From Paenibacillus allorhizosphaerae (GTDB lineage Bacteria; Bacillota; Bacilli; Paenibacillales; NBRC-103111), in assembly GCF_910594985.1 (NCBI RefSeq), contig NZ_CAJVCE010000019.1, positions 1-64,000 of the forward strand: a stretch of DNA of 64,000 nt, written 5' to 3'. The position numbers and the translations under genes were made by a program. The notes under the pieces were generated by a model, which ran no database searches, had not been told where the DNA came from, and saw only the letters and a list, made by a program, of their open reading frames with translations. Numbering within the stretch: the first letter of the stretch is position 1; every line of letters begins with the position of its first letter. Of the stretch, positions 46,683-54,889 are shown in pieces.

Positions 46683-47279
46683 ATGGTCATGAGCAAAAGC
46701 GGAAGACCTCGCGAATTTAAAGATACCGCCGTTATCGATGCCGCTATGGAAGCATTTTGGACGCACGGATATGAAGCCTGTTCGACGGACGATTTGTGCA
46801 AGCAGACCGGTCTCGGCCGAGGGAGCTTGTACAATGCGTTTGGCAGCAAGCATGAGCTGTATGAGCATGCTCTTCTGCGCTACCATGAAATCGGCATTGA
46901 GGCTCAAATTGACATTTTGCAGCAGCACGGCCGGTTCAAAGACCGCCTGCGCGCCTTGCTGGAATGGGCGATACATGAAGATTTCACGAACGAGGGACGC
47001 AGAGGCTGTCTATTGATCAATGCAGCCATGGAACGCGCGCAAAGAGACCCGGCGGTCAAACGAATATTCGACCGGCATGTCGATCTGCTGAAGCAAGCGC
47101 TTATCCGGGCGGCCGAAGCCGGCATAAGTGCAGGGGAAATTTCGCGGGAGAAAGACGCGGCAGAGACGGCCAACATGATATTAAGCAGCTATTACGGGCT
47201 CCGCGTACTGAACGCCGCCGTGCAAAACCGCGAGATGGCCGCGCAAATCGTCGAAGGAACGATCGCCTCCTTCCAATAA
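46683..47279 (+). CDS. TetR/AcrR-family repressor
   Basis: A 198-residue regulator. The N-terminal helix-turn-helix (VIDAAMEAFWTHGYEACSTDDLCKQ, then GRGSLYNAFGSKHELYEHALL) is typical of the AcrR/YxaF-like TetR group; the C-terminal effector domain is full length. AAGGAG lies four bases from the ATG at 46683 and ten from the one at 46689, so either may be used. The downstream MFS pump gene, 190 bases on, carries the same operator-like block, which makes pump repression the best guess. The inducer is unknown. Confidence 0.9.
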   Translation: MVMSKSGRPREFKDTAVIDAAMEAFWTHGYEACSTDDLCKQTGLGRGSLYNAFGSKHELYEHALLRYHEIGIEAQIDILQQHGRFKDRLRALLEWAIHEDFTNEGRRGCLLINAAMERAQRDPAVKRIFDRHVDLLKQALIRAAEAGISAGEISREKDAAETANMILSSYYGLRVLNAAVQNREMAAQIVEGTIASFQ

Positions 47280-47405
47280 CGTTGCATGCAGCGTTATATT
47301 TTTTCGTTATTTTTGTACTATCCGTTCAAAAATTAGTGCGACTTATTGTATTCGCATGTGCTCAAGGCGAGTAATCTACTCGCTAGTATGCTTGCGCGCC
47401 TAATT

Positions 47406-47423
47406 TTGTACTGACCAATACAA
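47406..47423. promoter_or_regulatory. Probable TetR operator before the MFS pump
   Basis: TTGTACTGACCAATACAA is an imperfect 18-base palindrome about 50 bases before the pump ATG. Its left part matches the spacer of the tetR promoter on the opposite strand (13 of 14 bases identical). Confidence 0.6.
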
Positions 47424-47469
47424 TATTAAGACTCATTTTCAAACTTAAAAAGGACAGGAGTTGTTGTTC

Positions 47470-48672
47470 ATGCCTTTCGCGATTTATGTGCTGGGTCTCA
47501 TGATCTTTTCCATGACCACTTCCGAGTTCATGGTAGCCGGGATGATGTCTTCGCTATCGGCGCAATTCGAGGTATCGGTTGCCGCCATCGGATACCTCAT
47601 TTCCGCTTACGCTGCGGGAATGATCGTCGGCGGACCGCTGCTGACGGTCGGTCTACTGAAAGTGCCGCGCAAACAAGCATTTCTGCTGCTTGCGCTACTG
47701 TTCCTGATCGGGCAAACCGTTGGCGCTCTCGCTTCCGGCTATGTGGTCATGATGGTTGCGAGGATCATTACCGGCATTTCCTCCGCCGCCTGCTTCGGCG
47801 TTTCCCTGGCAATCTGCTTCGACCTTGTCCGTCCCGATTCGCGCGGCCGAGCCGCTTCCATTGTCCTTGGAGGGCTCATGGTCGCCACGGCGATCGGGCT
47901 GCCGGCGGCCATGCTGTTCGATCAATACTTCGGGTGGCGCTCCAGCTTCTGGGCCGTGGTCGTGCTCGTATTTCTGTCGGGGCTTCTTGGCATATGGGCC
48001 ATCCCGTCAACATCCAAGCCGGAATCGGCCAGCTTGCGAAGCGAGCTGGCCGCCTTCGGGAATCGTTATTTGTGGATAGCTTATACCACCAGTATGCTCA
48101 TCATCGGCGCGGCGTTTGCTGCATTCAGCTATTTTTCGCCGATCCTGACCGATTTGACCGGCTTCGGGCCGGCCACCGTCCCGCTTCTGTTGGGAATGTA
48201 CGGTGCAGCCACCGTGATCGGTAATCTCGTTACCGGCCGGCTGGCCGACCGGTATACGATGCGGATTCTTACCACAGGACTCGCCGTCCTGACTATCACG
48301 CTGGTCGTCTTCGCTCTTTCGGCACACCATTCGGTCATCGCAGTCGCAGCCGTCATCGCAGTCGGACTGGCGGGAGTGCCCATGAACCCGGCGATGGCCA
48401 CCCGCATCACCCGCGTCGCTAACACCGGAACACTCGTTACGACCGCGCACGGCTCGGTGATCAGCCTCGGCGTCGTCGTCGGCTCGTCCATCGGCGGAAT
48501 GACGATCGACGCCGGTTACGGACTCGCTTCTCCGCTATGGGTCGGCGCTGCTCTCGCGGCTCTCGGCTTGCTCTCTTTGCTCCCCGTTGTTCGGAGCAAA
48601 AACAACCGCAGAGGGTCGCGGACCGCTTCCGCTGAGACCGAACATTGCCGTTCGGTCGGCAAGCAAAGATGA
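47470..48672 (+). CDS. DHA1-type MFS efflux transporter
   Basis: A 400-residue, 12-helix major facilitator. It shows the SETE-type start of the Pmr/AraJ-like group (MTTSEFMVAGMM) and an antiporter motif C-like stretch (GLMVATAIGLPAAMLFDQYFGWR). The ATG at 47470 has AGGAG nine bases upstream; an in-frame TTG at 47461 is too near. Proposed target of the TetR repressor encoded just before it. Export of drugs or arabinose-like sugars is typical of the group; the substrate is unassigned. Confidence 0.9.
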   Translation: MPFAIYVLGLMIFSMTTSEFMVAGMMSSLSAQFEVSVAAIGYLISAYAAGMIVGGPLLTVGLLKVPRKQAFLLLALLFLIGQTVGALASGYVVMMVARIITGISSAACFGVSLAICFDLVRPDSRGRAASIVLGGLMVATAIGLPAAMLFDQYFGWRSSFWAVVVLVFLSGLLGIWAIPSTSKPESASLRSELAAFGNRYLWIAYTTSMLIIGAAFAAFSYFSPILTDLTGFGPATVPLLLGMYGAATVIGNLVTGRLADRYTMRILTTGLAVLTITLVVFALSAHHSVIAVAAVIAVGLAGVPMNPAMATRITRVANTGTLVTTAHGSVISLGVVVGSSIGGMTIDAGYGLASPLWVGAALAALGLLSLLPVVRSKNNRRGSRTASAETEHCRSVGKQR

Positions 48673-48722
48673 ACAGGATGCCGATCCGTGAATAACGCTG
48701 CCCGTGCACTGATCTCCATCGT

Positions 48723-48756
48723 TGTCCCGCCTTCCCACCGATTGGCAGGCGGGACA
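48723..48756. repeat. Nine-base perfect hairpin after the MFS gene
   Basis: TGTCCCGCC and GGCGGGACA are perfect inverted repeats around a 16-base loop, 50 bases after the pump stop codon. There is no T run on either side. It may stabilise or end the transcript. The remaining bases to 48959 show no gene. Confidence 0.55.
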
Positions 48757-48959
48757 GCATCCCTTGTACCAACTGTGTAAGGGTCGTTTACCTTGCGGAA
48801 CATGCCGAACAAGTTCCCGATCATGAATCCGGATGCAGGTGCCGAGAGCTGCTACTTATCCGATACCGCTCCCAGTTTCACTCGACACCAGAACCCGTGT
48901 AAGTCCGCCTCACCTTAGCTCAATAACCGTCCTGTTCAGCCTTGGGTCGAAGCCGTTTA

Positions 48960-49131
48960 TCAAGCGAAGCAAGTCACTTCAAACAAAATCCCGCCAAGCG
49001 CGGTAAAATACAGCGCATATCCGTCCCGGATTTTCCTCGGTCTATGGTCCACTGCAATGTTGGCCGCTTGAAAAAAATCCCGCGCCTCTATATAAGTCAT
49101 GTACGCATAAATTCAAATGGTTAAACCGCAT
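48960..49131 (-). pseudogene. Remnant of a VOC (glyoxalase/bleomycin-resistance fold) gene
   Basis: Read leftward from 49131, an ATG opens MRFNHLNLCVHDL, the classic first strand of VOC proteins. The frame then shifts: another frame continues IEARDFFQAANIAVDH and ends in IRDGYALYFTALGG, ILFEVTCFA and a stop at 48960-48962, which is the typical VOC C-terminal strand pair. About 55 residues remain of a domain that normally needs 120 or more, so there is both a frameshift and an internal deletion. The metal-site Glu near the end is still present. Confidence 0.65.
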
Positions 49132-49160
49132 GATCCATCACACTCCACTACTTTTTTAAT

Positions 49161-49181
49161 TAATCTAATGATGTTAGATTA
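49161..49181. promoter_or_regulatory. Operator-like palindrome before the truncated tetR gene
   Basis: TAATCTAA and TTAGATTA are perfect eight-base arms with spacer TGATG. A further half site TTCTAATG overlaps. The element lies 46 bases before the TetR ATG and is AT-rich like its promoter region, as expected for an autoregulated repressor. Confidence 0.6.
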
Positions 49182-49226
49182 TTCTAATGTGGTATCATTG
49201 CCAATGAAAAGGAGTAAGCTTTCGGC

Positions 49227-49592
49227 ATGGCCAGAAAACGGACGCGCCCGCAATACGAGCTGATCGGATTTGAACAAGATCAAGATATCCATATCCCTTT
49301 ATATCGCGCTCGGATCACCGAATCGGCAATCCGCTTATTGAATGAGCACGGGTTGATGGAACTGAGTATGAGAAAAGTGGCTGAGGATTTGACGGTACAG
49401 CCTGCCTCCCTGTATTATCACGTGAAAGGCAAAGAACAAATGCTTCAATTGCTTGCGGATAAGATTTGTTCCGAAATGACGTCACCGGATGCCTCCTTGC
49501 CATGGACGAAGCAGCTTTTGCAGTGGGGCGAGCAATTCCGGAACGTTCTTCTTACGCACCAAATTCATAAAAACAACACTGATACAATGTGA
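49227..49592 (+). pseudogene. TetR-family regulator truncated after the DNA-binding domain
   Basis: A 121-residue frame with a complete TetR helix-turn-helix (ITESAIRLLNEHGLMELSMR, KVAEDLTVQPASLYYHVKGK) and the first part of a TetR_C domain. It ends abruptly at about residue 112 where family members continue for 80 or more residues (usual total about 200). The last nine residues (HKNNTDTM) have no family likeness, suggesting a deletion joined to foreign sequence. It might still bind DNA but lacks most of the dimer and inducer domain. The pump gene starts 17 bases later. Confidence 0.75.
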
Positions 49593-49608
49593 GAGGAATG
49601 TCGCACCT

Positions 49609-50802
49609 ATGAGAAAATACGTTCTCATGGCAGCAGCTTTGTTTGTTGCCTCGCTTAACTTACGTCCTGCTATCAATTCCATCGCACCGTTGCTTGAAAG
49701 CATTCGCAATGAATTAGGTATGAGTGCTTCCACGGCAAGCTTATTAACTTCCATCCCTGTTCTGTGTATGGGCCTGTTCTCCCCCGCCGCCGCTGCATTA
49801 AGCCGCAAATGGGGCATCGAGCGGGTGCTTGGCTGGTCGCTGATCATGATCGGCCTGGGGACCATCCTGCGGTTTGCTGCCCAGAATACCATTATACTGC
49901 TGTTCACGGCCTTTATTGCAGGCATTGGCATCGCAGCCGCCGGGCCCCTTCTTTCCGGCTTCATCAAGCGTCACTTTCCCAATCGCGTCCCCACCATGAT
50001 TGCGGTATACACCGTAGCGCTTACCCTAGGTGCAGCCCTCGGCTCGGGATTGACCGCTCCATTACAGAGCGGGTTCCACTCCTGGCGGAGCGCTCTAGGG
50101 ATATGGGCCGTCATCGCTTTCGCGGCTGTGCCGATCTGGTGGATCTTTGTCATGCGTCATGCAAAAGGCGGGGAGTCTCAACCTGCGGACGGAACTACGT
50201 TTAAGCTGCCCTGGGCAAATGGAAAATCGTGGATGCTGACGCTTTCCTTCGGATGCATGGCGATGCTGTTTTATTCCTTTACCGCCTGGTTACCGCAGAT
50301 CGTGCAGGGAATGGGCTATAGCAAGGCTTACGCCGCCACGGCTCTCACCGTCTTCGTTGTCGTCCAGATCCCGGTGAGCCTTGTACTTCCCATGTTGCTG
50401 AAAAAAGTCCCTTCTCGCCGTTTATGGTTAATCGTCGAAGGTTCGCTCGAACTTATCGGTTTGCTTCTCCTTGCTTTCTCCGCTGCACCCTGGATCGCTG
50501 CCCTTTTCATCGGACTGGGCGCAGGGGGGCTGTTCCCTTTGAATCTGTTGCTGCCGCTGGATGCAACGGAACACCCTCATGAGGCAGCCGCCTGGTCGGC
50601 GATGACACAATCGGTAGGTTATATCATCGGAGCGTCCGGCCCTCTTATTTTAGGCTGGATTCACGATGCAACGAACAGCTTTGCTTACGCCGTCTTGAGT
50701 TTGGTTATCATTAACGTCGTCATGATGGCCGTCCAGTTCGGAGCCACAGCCTCAAAACGCGCTGGAAAATCCGTTTCATTGAAACCGCAAGGCGATCATT
50801 GA
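49609..50802 (+). CDS. CynX/NimT-type MFS transporter
   Basis: A 397-residue, 12-helix major facilitator with the CynX/NimT opening (LNLRPAINSIAPLLESIRNELG) and the helix 4-5 stretch AGPLLSGFIKRHFPNRV. Relatives take up cyanate or export 2-nitroimidazole-type drugs. The frame is open further upstream, but the ATG at 49609 with GAGAGG upstream is at the conserved start. It follows the truncated TetR gene closely, so the two were probably one operator-controlled unit. With the repressor broken, the pump may now be constitutive; that is inference. Confidence 0.9.
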   Translation: MRKYVLMAAALFVASLNLRPAINSIAPLLESIRNELGMSASTASLLTSIPVLCMGLFSPAAAALSRKWGIERVLGWSLIMIGLGTILRFAAQNTIILLFTAFIAGIGIAAAGPLLSGFIKRHFPNRVPTMIAVYTVALTLGAALGSGLTAPLQSGFHSWRSALGIWAVIAFAAVPIWWIFVMRHAKGGESQPADGTTFKLPWANGKSWMLTLSFGCMAMLFYSFTAWLPQIVQGMGYSKAYAATALTVFVVVQIPVSLVLPMLLKKVPSRRLWLIVEGSLELIGLLLLAFSAAPWIAALFIGLGAGGLFPLNLLLPLDATEHPHEAAAWSAMTQSVGYIIGASGPLILGWIHDATNSFAYAVLSLVIINVVMMAVQFGATASKRAGKSVSLKPQGDH

Positions 50803-51048
50803 GGATCAATAACGATAAAAAAGACGGACTGTGGAAAAAAAGCAGAGCCGGACGCGGTTCTTATAGCAACGGCAAAGTTCCATCATCCGGGGCATGCCGG
50901 GGAGTGGGGATCGCAGACAATCGACGATGACTTCGATGCGGTATGGAAACTGCTGCACTCGGGCATTCAAAGAAATACGCCTTTGGAACCAGATCCGGAT
51001 TATCCGATGTTGGTTTCCAAGGCGTATTTGCCTGTAGTCGACATTTAG
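50803..51048 (+). pseudogene. Coding remnant without start, after the MFS stop
   Basis: Directly after the pump stop codon the same frame stays open for 81 codons and ends at 51046-51048. The sequence looks like real protein (AEPDAVLIATAKFHHPGH, then DDDFDAVWKLLHSG) and ends cleanly, but it has no ATG or ribosome-binding site. I do not recognise the family. It may be the C-terminal piece of a gene whose front was lost in the deletion that also damaged the regulator region. Confidence 0.4.
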
Positions 51049-51060
51049 TCCGTTGTATAT

Positions 51061-51411
51061 TTAAGCAAGCACCTCTACAGTGAAGCCGCCAGGAGCTTCC
51101 ACATAAAATGTGAAGCCATGCGCTCTTTTCGGCGGCGCGACATCGAAGCCATCCTCTTTTAATCGCTGATGGATCTCATTCACTTTTTCCTCGCTCTCCT
51201 GGACAAAGCCGATATGAAAGGTCTCGGGATAACTAACATGCGCACCTTTCATTAAAGTTAGGACAAGCCCATCGTCATCAAACAGCGCTGCGAACGAATT
51301 GCCGCGCTCGCCCCCGCTTTTGAGTCCAACTAGGTTTAATCTGAAAGAAGAAGTTTGCTGCGCTTGATGGTGAACAACGAAGTTCGTACGTCCAAGGCGA
51401 ACACCATTCAC
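51061..51411 (-). CDS. VOC family protein
   Basis: A 116-residue glyoxalase/bleomycin-resistance fold protein with the family-typical GLKSGGERGNSFAALFDDDG, FHIGFVQESEEKVNEI and a C-terminal GFTFYVEAPGGFTVEVL. Two beta-alpha-beta-beta-beta units are readable; the N-terminal unit (residues 10-35) is more divergent than the rest. The GTG start overlaps the stop of the imine reductase gene (GTGA), so translation is coupled. Role unknown; the pairing suggests a shared small-molecule pathway. Confidence 0.82.
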   Translation of the reverse strand: MNGVRLGRTNFVVHHQAQQTSSFRLNLVGLKSGGERGNSFAALFDDDGLVLTLMKGAHVSYPETFHIGFVQESEEKVNEIHQRLKEDGFDVAPPKRAHGFTFYVEAPGGFTVEVLA

Positions 51412-52340
51412 GTCGATATCGGCCTCCGGATCAGTTCCACCAGCCTGGAGAGGCCGTCGGCACCGTAGCCTTCCGCAACCCCGCGATTGACAAGAGCCTG
51501 GAGAGGTGTCATGAGGTCGGCACTTAACCCTAAATCCCGGCTTGCCTCAATCAGATTTACGAAACTCGATTTGTTAATGTTAAGACTGGATACGTCGGTT
51601 CCGTGTTCACCCGTATCAACCGCCTGCGCCATTCGGGGAAAAGCATTCATCATTGCGCTAAGCCAAGGGATGACGAGCGGGGTGAACACCGACGCCGGGA
51701 TCATTTCCGCACGTACCATGGCTACAGCTTGAAAAAAACCGCCGAACATCCCAAACATCGCGCTAAGCAGCGCCAAATCGTAAAGGGAAGCCAGACCCGG
51801 GTCTTCACCGACATAATGGCTTGCCCCCAGACTTTCCAACGACTGTTGGTACATTGTAAATGAGCTGGGCGAACCGCTGTAAAGCACAAGTGCCCCGGGA
51901 GCTCCGATCATTTGAGGCACGGCCATGATTCCCCCATCAAGATATTCCGCGCCTTGCCGGGCTGCCCATGCAGCTGCATTACGAGCTTGGGCCGGCGTTC
52001 CGTTAGTGAGGTTCACCAGCACCCGACCGGACAATATGCCGCCCGCAGACGCAAGGATCTCGTTCATGACCTCGTAATCCAAAACACAGATCACCACCAA
52101 CGGACTAGCCGCCACCGCCTCGGCAGCCGTTCCCGCTACTGCCGCTCCCATTGCAGCAAGTGTGCCGGCTTTGCCGGCGGCACGGTTCCAGACGGTCGTC
52201 GGATGCCCCTCCTTCAGGAAAGCTCGTGCCAATGCCGACCCCATCATGCCTAACCCGATGATTGTCACCGGTGCACGGTTACCGTCTTTCGGCATCCCAT
52301 CCATGTTGTGTTCGTTCTTCTTGTGATCATTTGCACTCAT
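51408..52340 (-). CDS. Imine reductase-like NADPH-dependent oxidoreductase
   Basis: A 310-residue beta-hydroxyacid-dehydrogenase-superfamily protein. The Rossmann site is GLGMMGSALARAFLKEGH, and NADPH preference is suggested by VWNRAAGKAG. The IRED-type signature GGIMAVPQMIGAPGALVLYSG and a long helical C-terminal dimer domain (SLYDLALLSAMFGMFGGFFQ) follow. The C-terminal half matches imine reductases better than 6-phosphogluconate or hydroxyisobutyrate dehydrogenases. The native substrate is unknown. Its promoter is of MerR type, though no MerR gene is next to it. AGGAGG precedes the ATG. The VOC gene overlaps its end. Confidence 0.85.
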   Translation of the reverse strand: MSANDHKKNEHNMDGMPKDGNRAPVTIIGLGMMGSALARAFLKEGHPTTVWNRAAGKAGTLAAMGAAVAGTAAEAVAASPLVVICVLDYEVMNEILASAGGILSGRVLVNLTNGTPAQARNAAAWAARQGAEYLDGGIMAVPQMIGAPGALVLYSGSPSSFTMYQQSLESLGASHYVGEDPGLASLYDLALLSAMFGMFGGFFQAVAMVRAEMIPASVFTPLVIPWLSAMMNAFPRMAQAVDTGEHGTDVSSLNINKSSFVNLIEASRDLGLSADLMTPLQALVNRGVAEGYGADGLSRLVELIRRPIST

Positions 52341-52375
52341 AAATTAAGTACCTCCTTTCATTCGGCTTAAAGCTT

Positions 52376-52407
52376 ATGTTAAAGGTTTACACTAGTGTCA
52401 ATGTCAA
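52376..52407 (-). promoter_or_regulatory. MerR-type promoter of the imine reductase operon
   Basis: On the minus strand TTGACA (52402-52407) and TAACAT (52376-52381) are separated by 20 bases, longer than the normal 17. The spacer carries the palindrome ACACTAGTGT (52389-52398). A long spacer with a central dyad is the hallmark of promoters untwisted by MerR-family activators. Confidence 0.6.
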
Positions 52408-52560
52408 GGATGAAAAAAATAGTTAGTGGCCTGCCTTACAGCCTGGCGTTCGCTTTTAACCTTCCGGTTTGTCACTGAAAAAACAAAAAAGCCGCGATCA
52501 GGCTGCCTCCCGGCAACCTGTCACGACCCTTTTGTCTTCTTGCGACACGACTCTCCACTC

Positions 52561-53397
52561 TTACTCTTCCCCCGTCGCGATCGGATTCTCGCTGTACGAT
52601 ACCCAATCGCTCCAGCTGCCGGAATACAGCTTCACATTGGAAAACCCAGCTTCGCTCAAAGCAATCACATTCGGGCAGGCGCTTACGCCGGACCCGCAGT
52701 ACACGATTACTTCGCTTGCGTCCTTCAGCCCCGCAAACCGTTGCTTCTGCTCCTCCGCGCCTTTCCACGCACCTTCCGCAGTCAAGCTGTCCTTCCAGAA
52801 CCGCTGCTTCGCCCCGGGAATATGCCCTGCAATCTTATCGATCGGTTCCTCGATACCGAGGTAGCGCCGCTCTTCCCGCGAGTCGATCAACACGGTTCCC
52901 TGCCGGCCGATACGCTCCCGCACCTGCTCGACGTTGACGAGCATTTCGCTGCGCACGCGCGGCGTAAAGACGGACGGATGCTCCACCGGCGGCTCATCCG
53001 TTACCGGATAACCCGAATCTTTCCACTGGGTGTAGCTTCCGTTCAAGACGAATACCTTGTCGTGACCGAGAAACTTCAGCATCCACCAAAACCGCGATGC
53101 ATACAACCCTCCTTGATCGTCATAGGCGACGACAAGCGATTCGTCATGAATTCCCACCTTTCCGAGTTTGACTGCCAGCTGCTGAATATCCGGAAGCGGG
53201 TGCCGGCCTCCGTGCGGCTGCTTCGCTGCGGACAAGTCCTGCTCCAGATCGAAATAAAAGGCTCCGGGGATATGATCTACGGCATAGCTCTCCTGCCCTG
53301 CCGATGGATTTCCAAGCTGAAAGCGACAATCTACGATAACGATATGTTCATCTGTACCATGTTCGAACAGCCATTCCTGACTTACGATGTGCTTCAA
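52561..53397 (-). CDS. Two-domain rhodanese sulfurtransferase
   Basis: A 278-residue thiosulfate/3-mercaptopyruvate sulfurtransferase. Tandem rhodanese domains are clear: an inactive N-terminal one (IVDCRFQLGNP, then GRHPLPD) and a catalytic C-terminal one with Cys234 in YCGSGVSAC. The CGSGV loop is closer to thiosulfate:cyanide sulfurtransferases. The likely start is TTG at 53395-53397, six bases after AAGGAAGTG; the frame is open upstream, but that part is not conserved. Divergent from the GNAT gene. Confidence 0.9.
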   Translation of the reverse strand: MKHIVSQEWLFEHGTDEHIVIVDCRFQLGNPSAGQESYAVDHIPGAFYFDLEQDLSAAKQPHGGRHPLPDIQQLAVKLGKVGIHDESLVVAYDDQGGLYASRFWWMLKFLGHDKVFVLNGSYTQWKDSGYPVTDEPPVEHPSVFTPRVRSEMLVNVEQVRERIGRQGTVLIDSREERRYLGIEEPIDKIAGHIPGAKQRFWKDSLTAEGAWKGAEEQKQRFAGLKDASEVIVYCGSGVSACPNVIALSEAGFSNVKLYSGSWSDWVSYSENPIATGEE

Positions 53398-53533
53398 GCC
53401 ACTCACTTCCTTAGTTGAGATGAAATACGGTATAGTTAAGTATACAACGATCCACCCGGAAGCGGAAGCGATTGCACACACATTTAACCCATTTTGCAGC
53501 AAATCACCTTACATTTGGGAGGCCGACCGAAGC

Positions 53534-54049
53534 ATGACAGGTTATCCAATACGTTACCAACTCATTCCCATGACCGAGGAGCACGGGCCGGTAATATGCA
53601 GCTGGCGCTATCCGGCTCCCTACGACCTGTACAACTGGAACGACTGGAAGCACATGCTGTCGAGAGGCGAAGAGTTTGCCGACCCGTTCATCCGCCAGAC
53701 GCAGTACCGTGCCGTGGTCGATGAAGCGGGTAGTCTATGCGGCTTCGCACAGCTGTTCCCCATGGCCGGCTTAACGCGGCTTGGGCTCGGCATGCGGCCT
53801 GATCTGTGCGGAGCAGGCCAAGGCGAGCGGTTCGTCCGCGCCATTGCCGAAGAAGCCCGCAGGCTTCAGCCCGAGCACGAGATCGATCTGGAAGTGCTGA
53901 TCTGGAACAAGCGGGCCATCCGCGTTTATGAAAAAGCGGGCTTTGCCATTACGGACACGTACGAGCGAATGACGCTGACTGGGATGGATACGTTTCATTG
54001 TATGGTGTGGAACGAGACGAAGCCGGAGGCACGGGAACAGGCACAATGA
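53534..54049 (+). CDS. GNAT-family N-acetyltransferase
   Basis: A 171-residue acetyltransferase. The acetyl-CoA-binding segment (LGLGMRPDLCGAGQGERFV, with the GAGQG loop) and the C-terminal IRVYEKAGFAITDTYE pattern are typical of the RimI-like group. The ATG at 53534 follows GGGAGG; the open frame before it is not conserved. The substrate (protein N-terminus, antibiotic or metabolite) cannot be assigned. Divergent from the rhodanese gene. Confidence 0.87.
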   Translation: MTGYPIRYQLIPMTEEHGPVICSWRYPAPYDLYNWNDWKHMLSRGEEFADPFIRQTQYRAVVDEAGSLCGFAQLFPMAGLTRLGLGMRPDLCGAGQGERFVRAIAEEARRLQPEHEIDLEVLIWNKRAIRVYEKAGFAITDTYERMTLTGMDTFHCMVWNETKPEAREQAQ

Positions 54050-54552
54050 GACGCGGTCGGGATGTTGAACGAACACCTTCATCGACTGAGGTTTCGGCGC
54101 GCCGAATATAGACATATTGGGCTTGTTCGCAATTAAATACGCGGAGGGAATCTACCGCCTGAATTGGCGGCAAGAGGATCTCGATCGGAACATGCGGCGG
54201 GAGCAAATGAATGCTCCGCTCAATGCGTTTTGAAGATTGGTTCGTACTGTACTTTTCAGAAAAAGCGTCAAACGGATCTCATAGCAAAATTCTGGAGCAC
54301 CTGGGTTCCTCGTGCAAAAAGACCGCCTGGAGACCGCGAGACGGCAGCCGCTTCCCCTGGAAGTCAGACGCCGGATCCTTGCCGCGCTTATGAAGCATGT
54401 GGATGGAGCCGACTCTCCGTTTTTACAAAAAAAGGACTGATATGCACAGGGAGAAGCAGGAAACGGTACCCGGCTAGATCCCGAAGCAGCCACAAGAGGC
54501 TGCCCACGTGCTACGAAGCACGTAAAATCAGTAGCGCGAAGTTCGTTATTCC
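54050..54552. other. Intergenic stretch with a decayed coding fragment and two hairpins
   Basis: No intact gene is seen. Around 54092-54233 the plus strand reads protein-like sequence in one frame (ILGLFAIKYAEGIYRLNW, then RQEDLDRNMRREQMNAPL) ending in a stop. A neighbouring frame carries a short open stretch from an ATG at about 54063, so this may be a frameshifted remnant. Two perfect hairpins lie at 54486-54503 (GCAGCC/GGCTGC) and 54506-54523 (ACGTGCT/AGCACGT), just after the stop of the leftward dehydratase gene; they lack T runs. Confidence 0.35.
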
Positions 54553-54876
54553 CTAGCCTCCCGCTCCCTTGGCCGCAAATGCATCGTCGAACCGGTCTGC
54601 GCAGGTAAAATCGAGCCCGGTTAGCCCTCCTGCGCTCCATGAAGTAAGCCGCAGCGTAACCATCCGGTAATCGATGGCGATCATCGGATGGTGGTTCAGC
54701 TCCTCTGCGATAACGGCCACTTTGTTTACAAAATCGATGCTGCCCGCAAACGAGGGGAAGCGGTATTTTTTTACGATCCACTTCTCTTCTTCCAGCGTCC
54801 AACCTGGCTTGCCGGCCAGGCGGACATCGGCTTCAGCTTCGGTCAGCAGCGGGATTTTGCCGCAATCGTTCCCCAT
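54553..54876 (-). CDS. 4a-hydroxytetrahydrobiopterin dehydratase
   Basis: A 107-residue pterin-4a-carbinolamine dehydratase (PCD/DCoH fold) that restores tetrahydrobiopterin after aromatic hydroxylation. The catalytic motif ELNHHPMIAIDYRMVTLRLTS, with His-His, is complete. The ribosome-binding site is GGGGAG. It follows the upstream small gene by 13 bases, so the two form an operon. No phenylalanine hydroxylase gene is in the window, so the pterin donor reaction is not identified. Confidence 0.9.
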   Translation of the reverse strand: MGNDCGKIPLLTEAEADVRLAGKPGWTLEEEKWIVKKYRFPSFAGSIDFVNKVAVIAEELNHHPMIAIDYRMVTLRLTSWSAGGLTGLDFTCADRFDDAFAAKGAGG

Positions 54877-54889
54877 CGTCTCCCCTGCC

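Noticed and set aside
54152-54802. Long minus-strand frame across the pterin dehydratase start region
   Set aside because: It overlaps the real dehydratase in another frame and has no family likeness.
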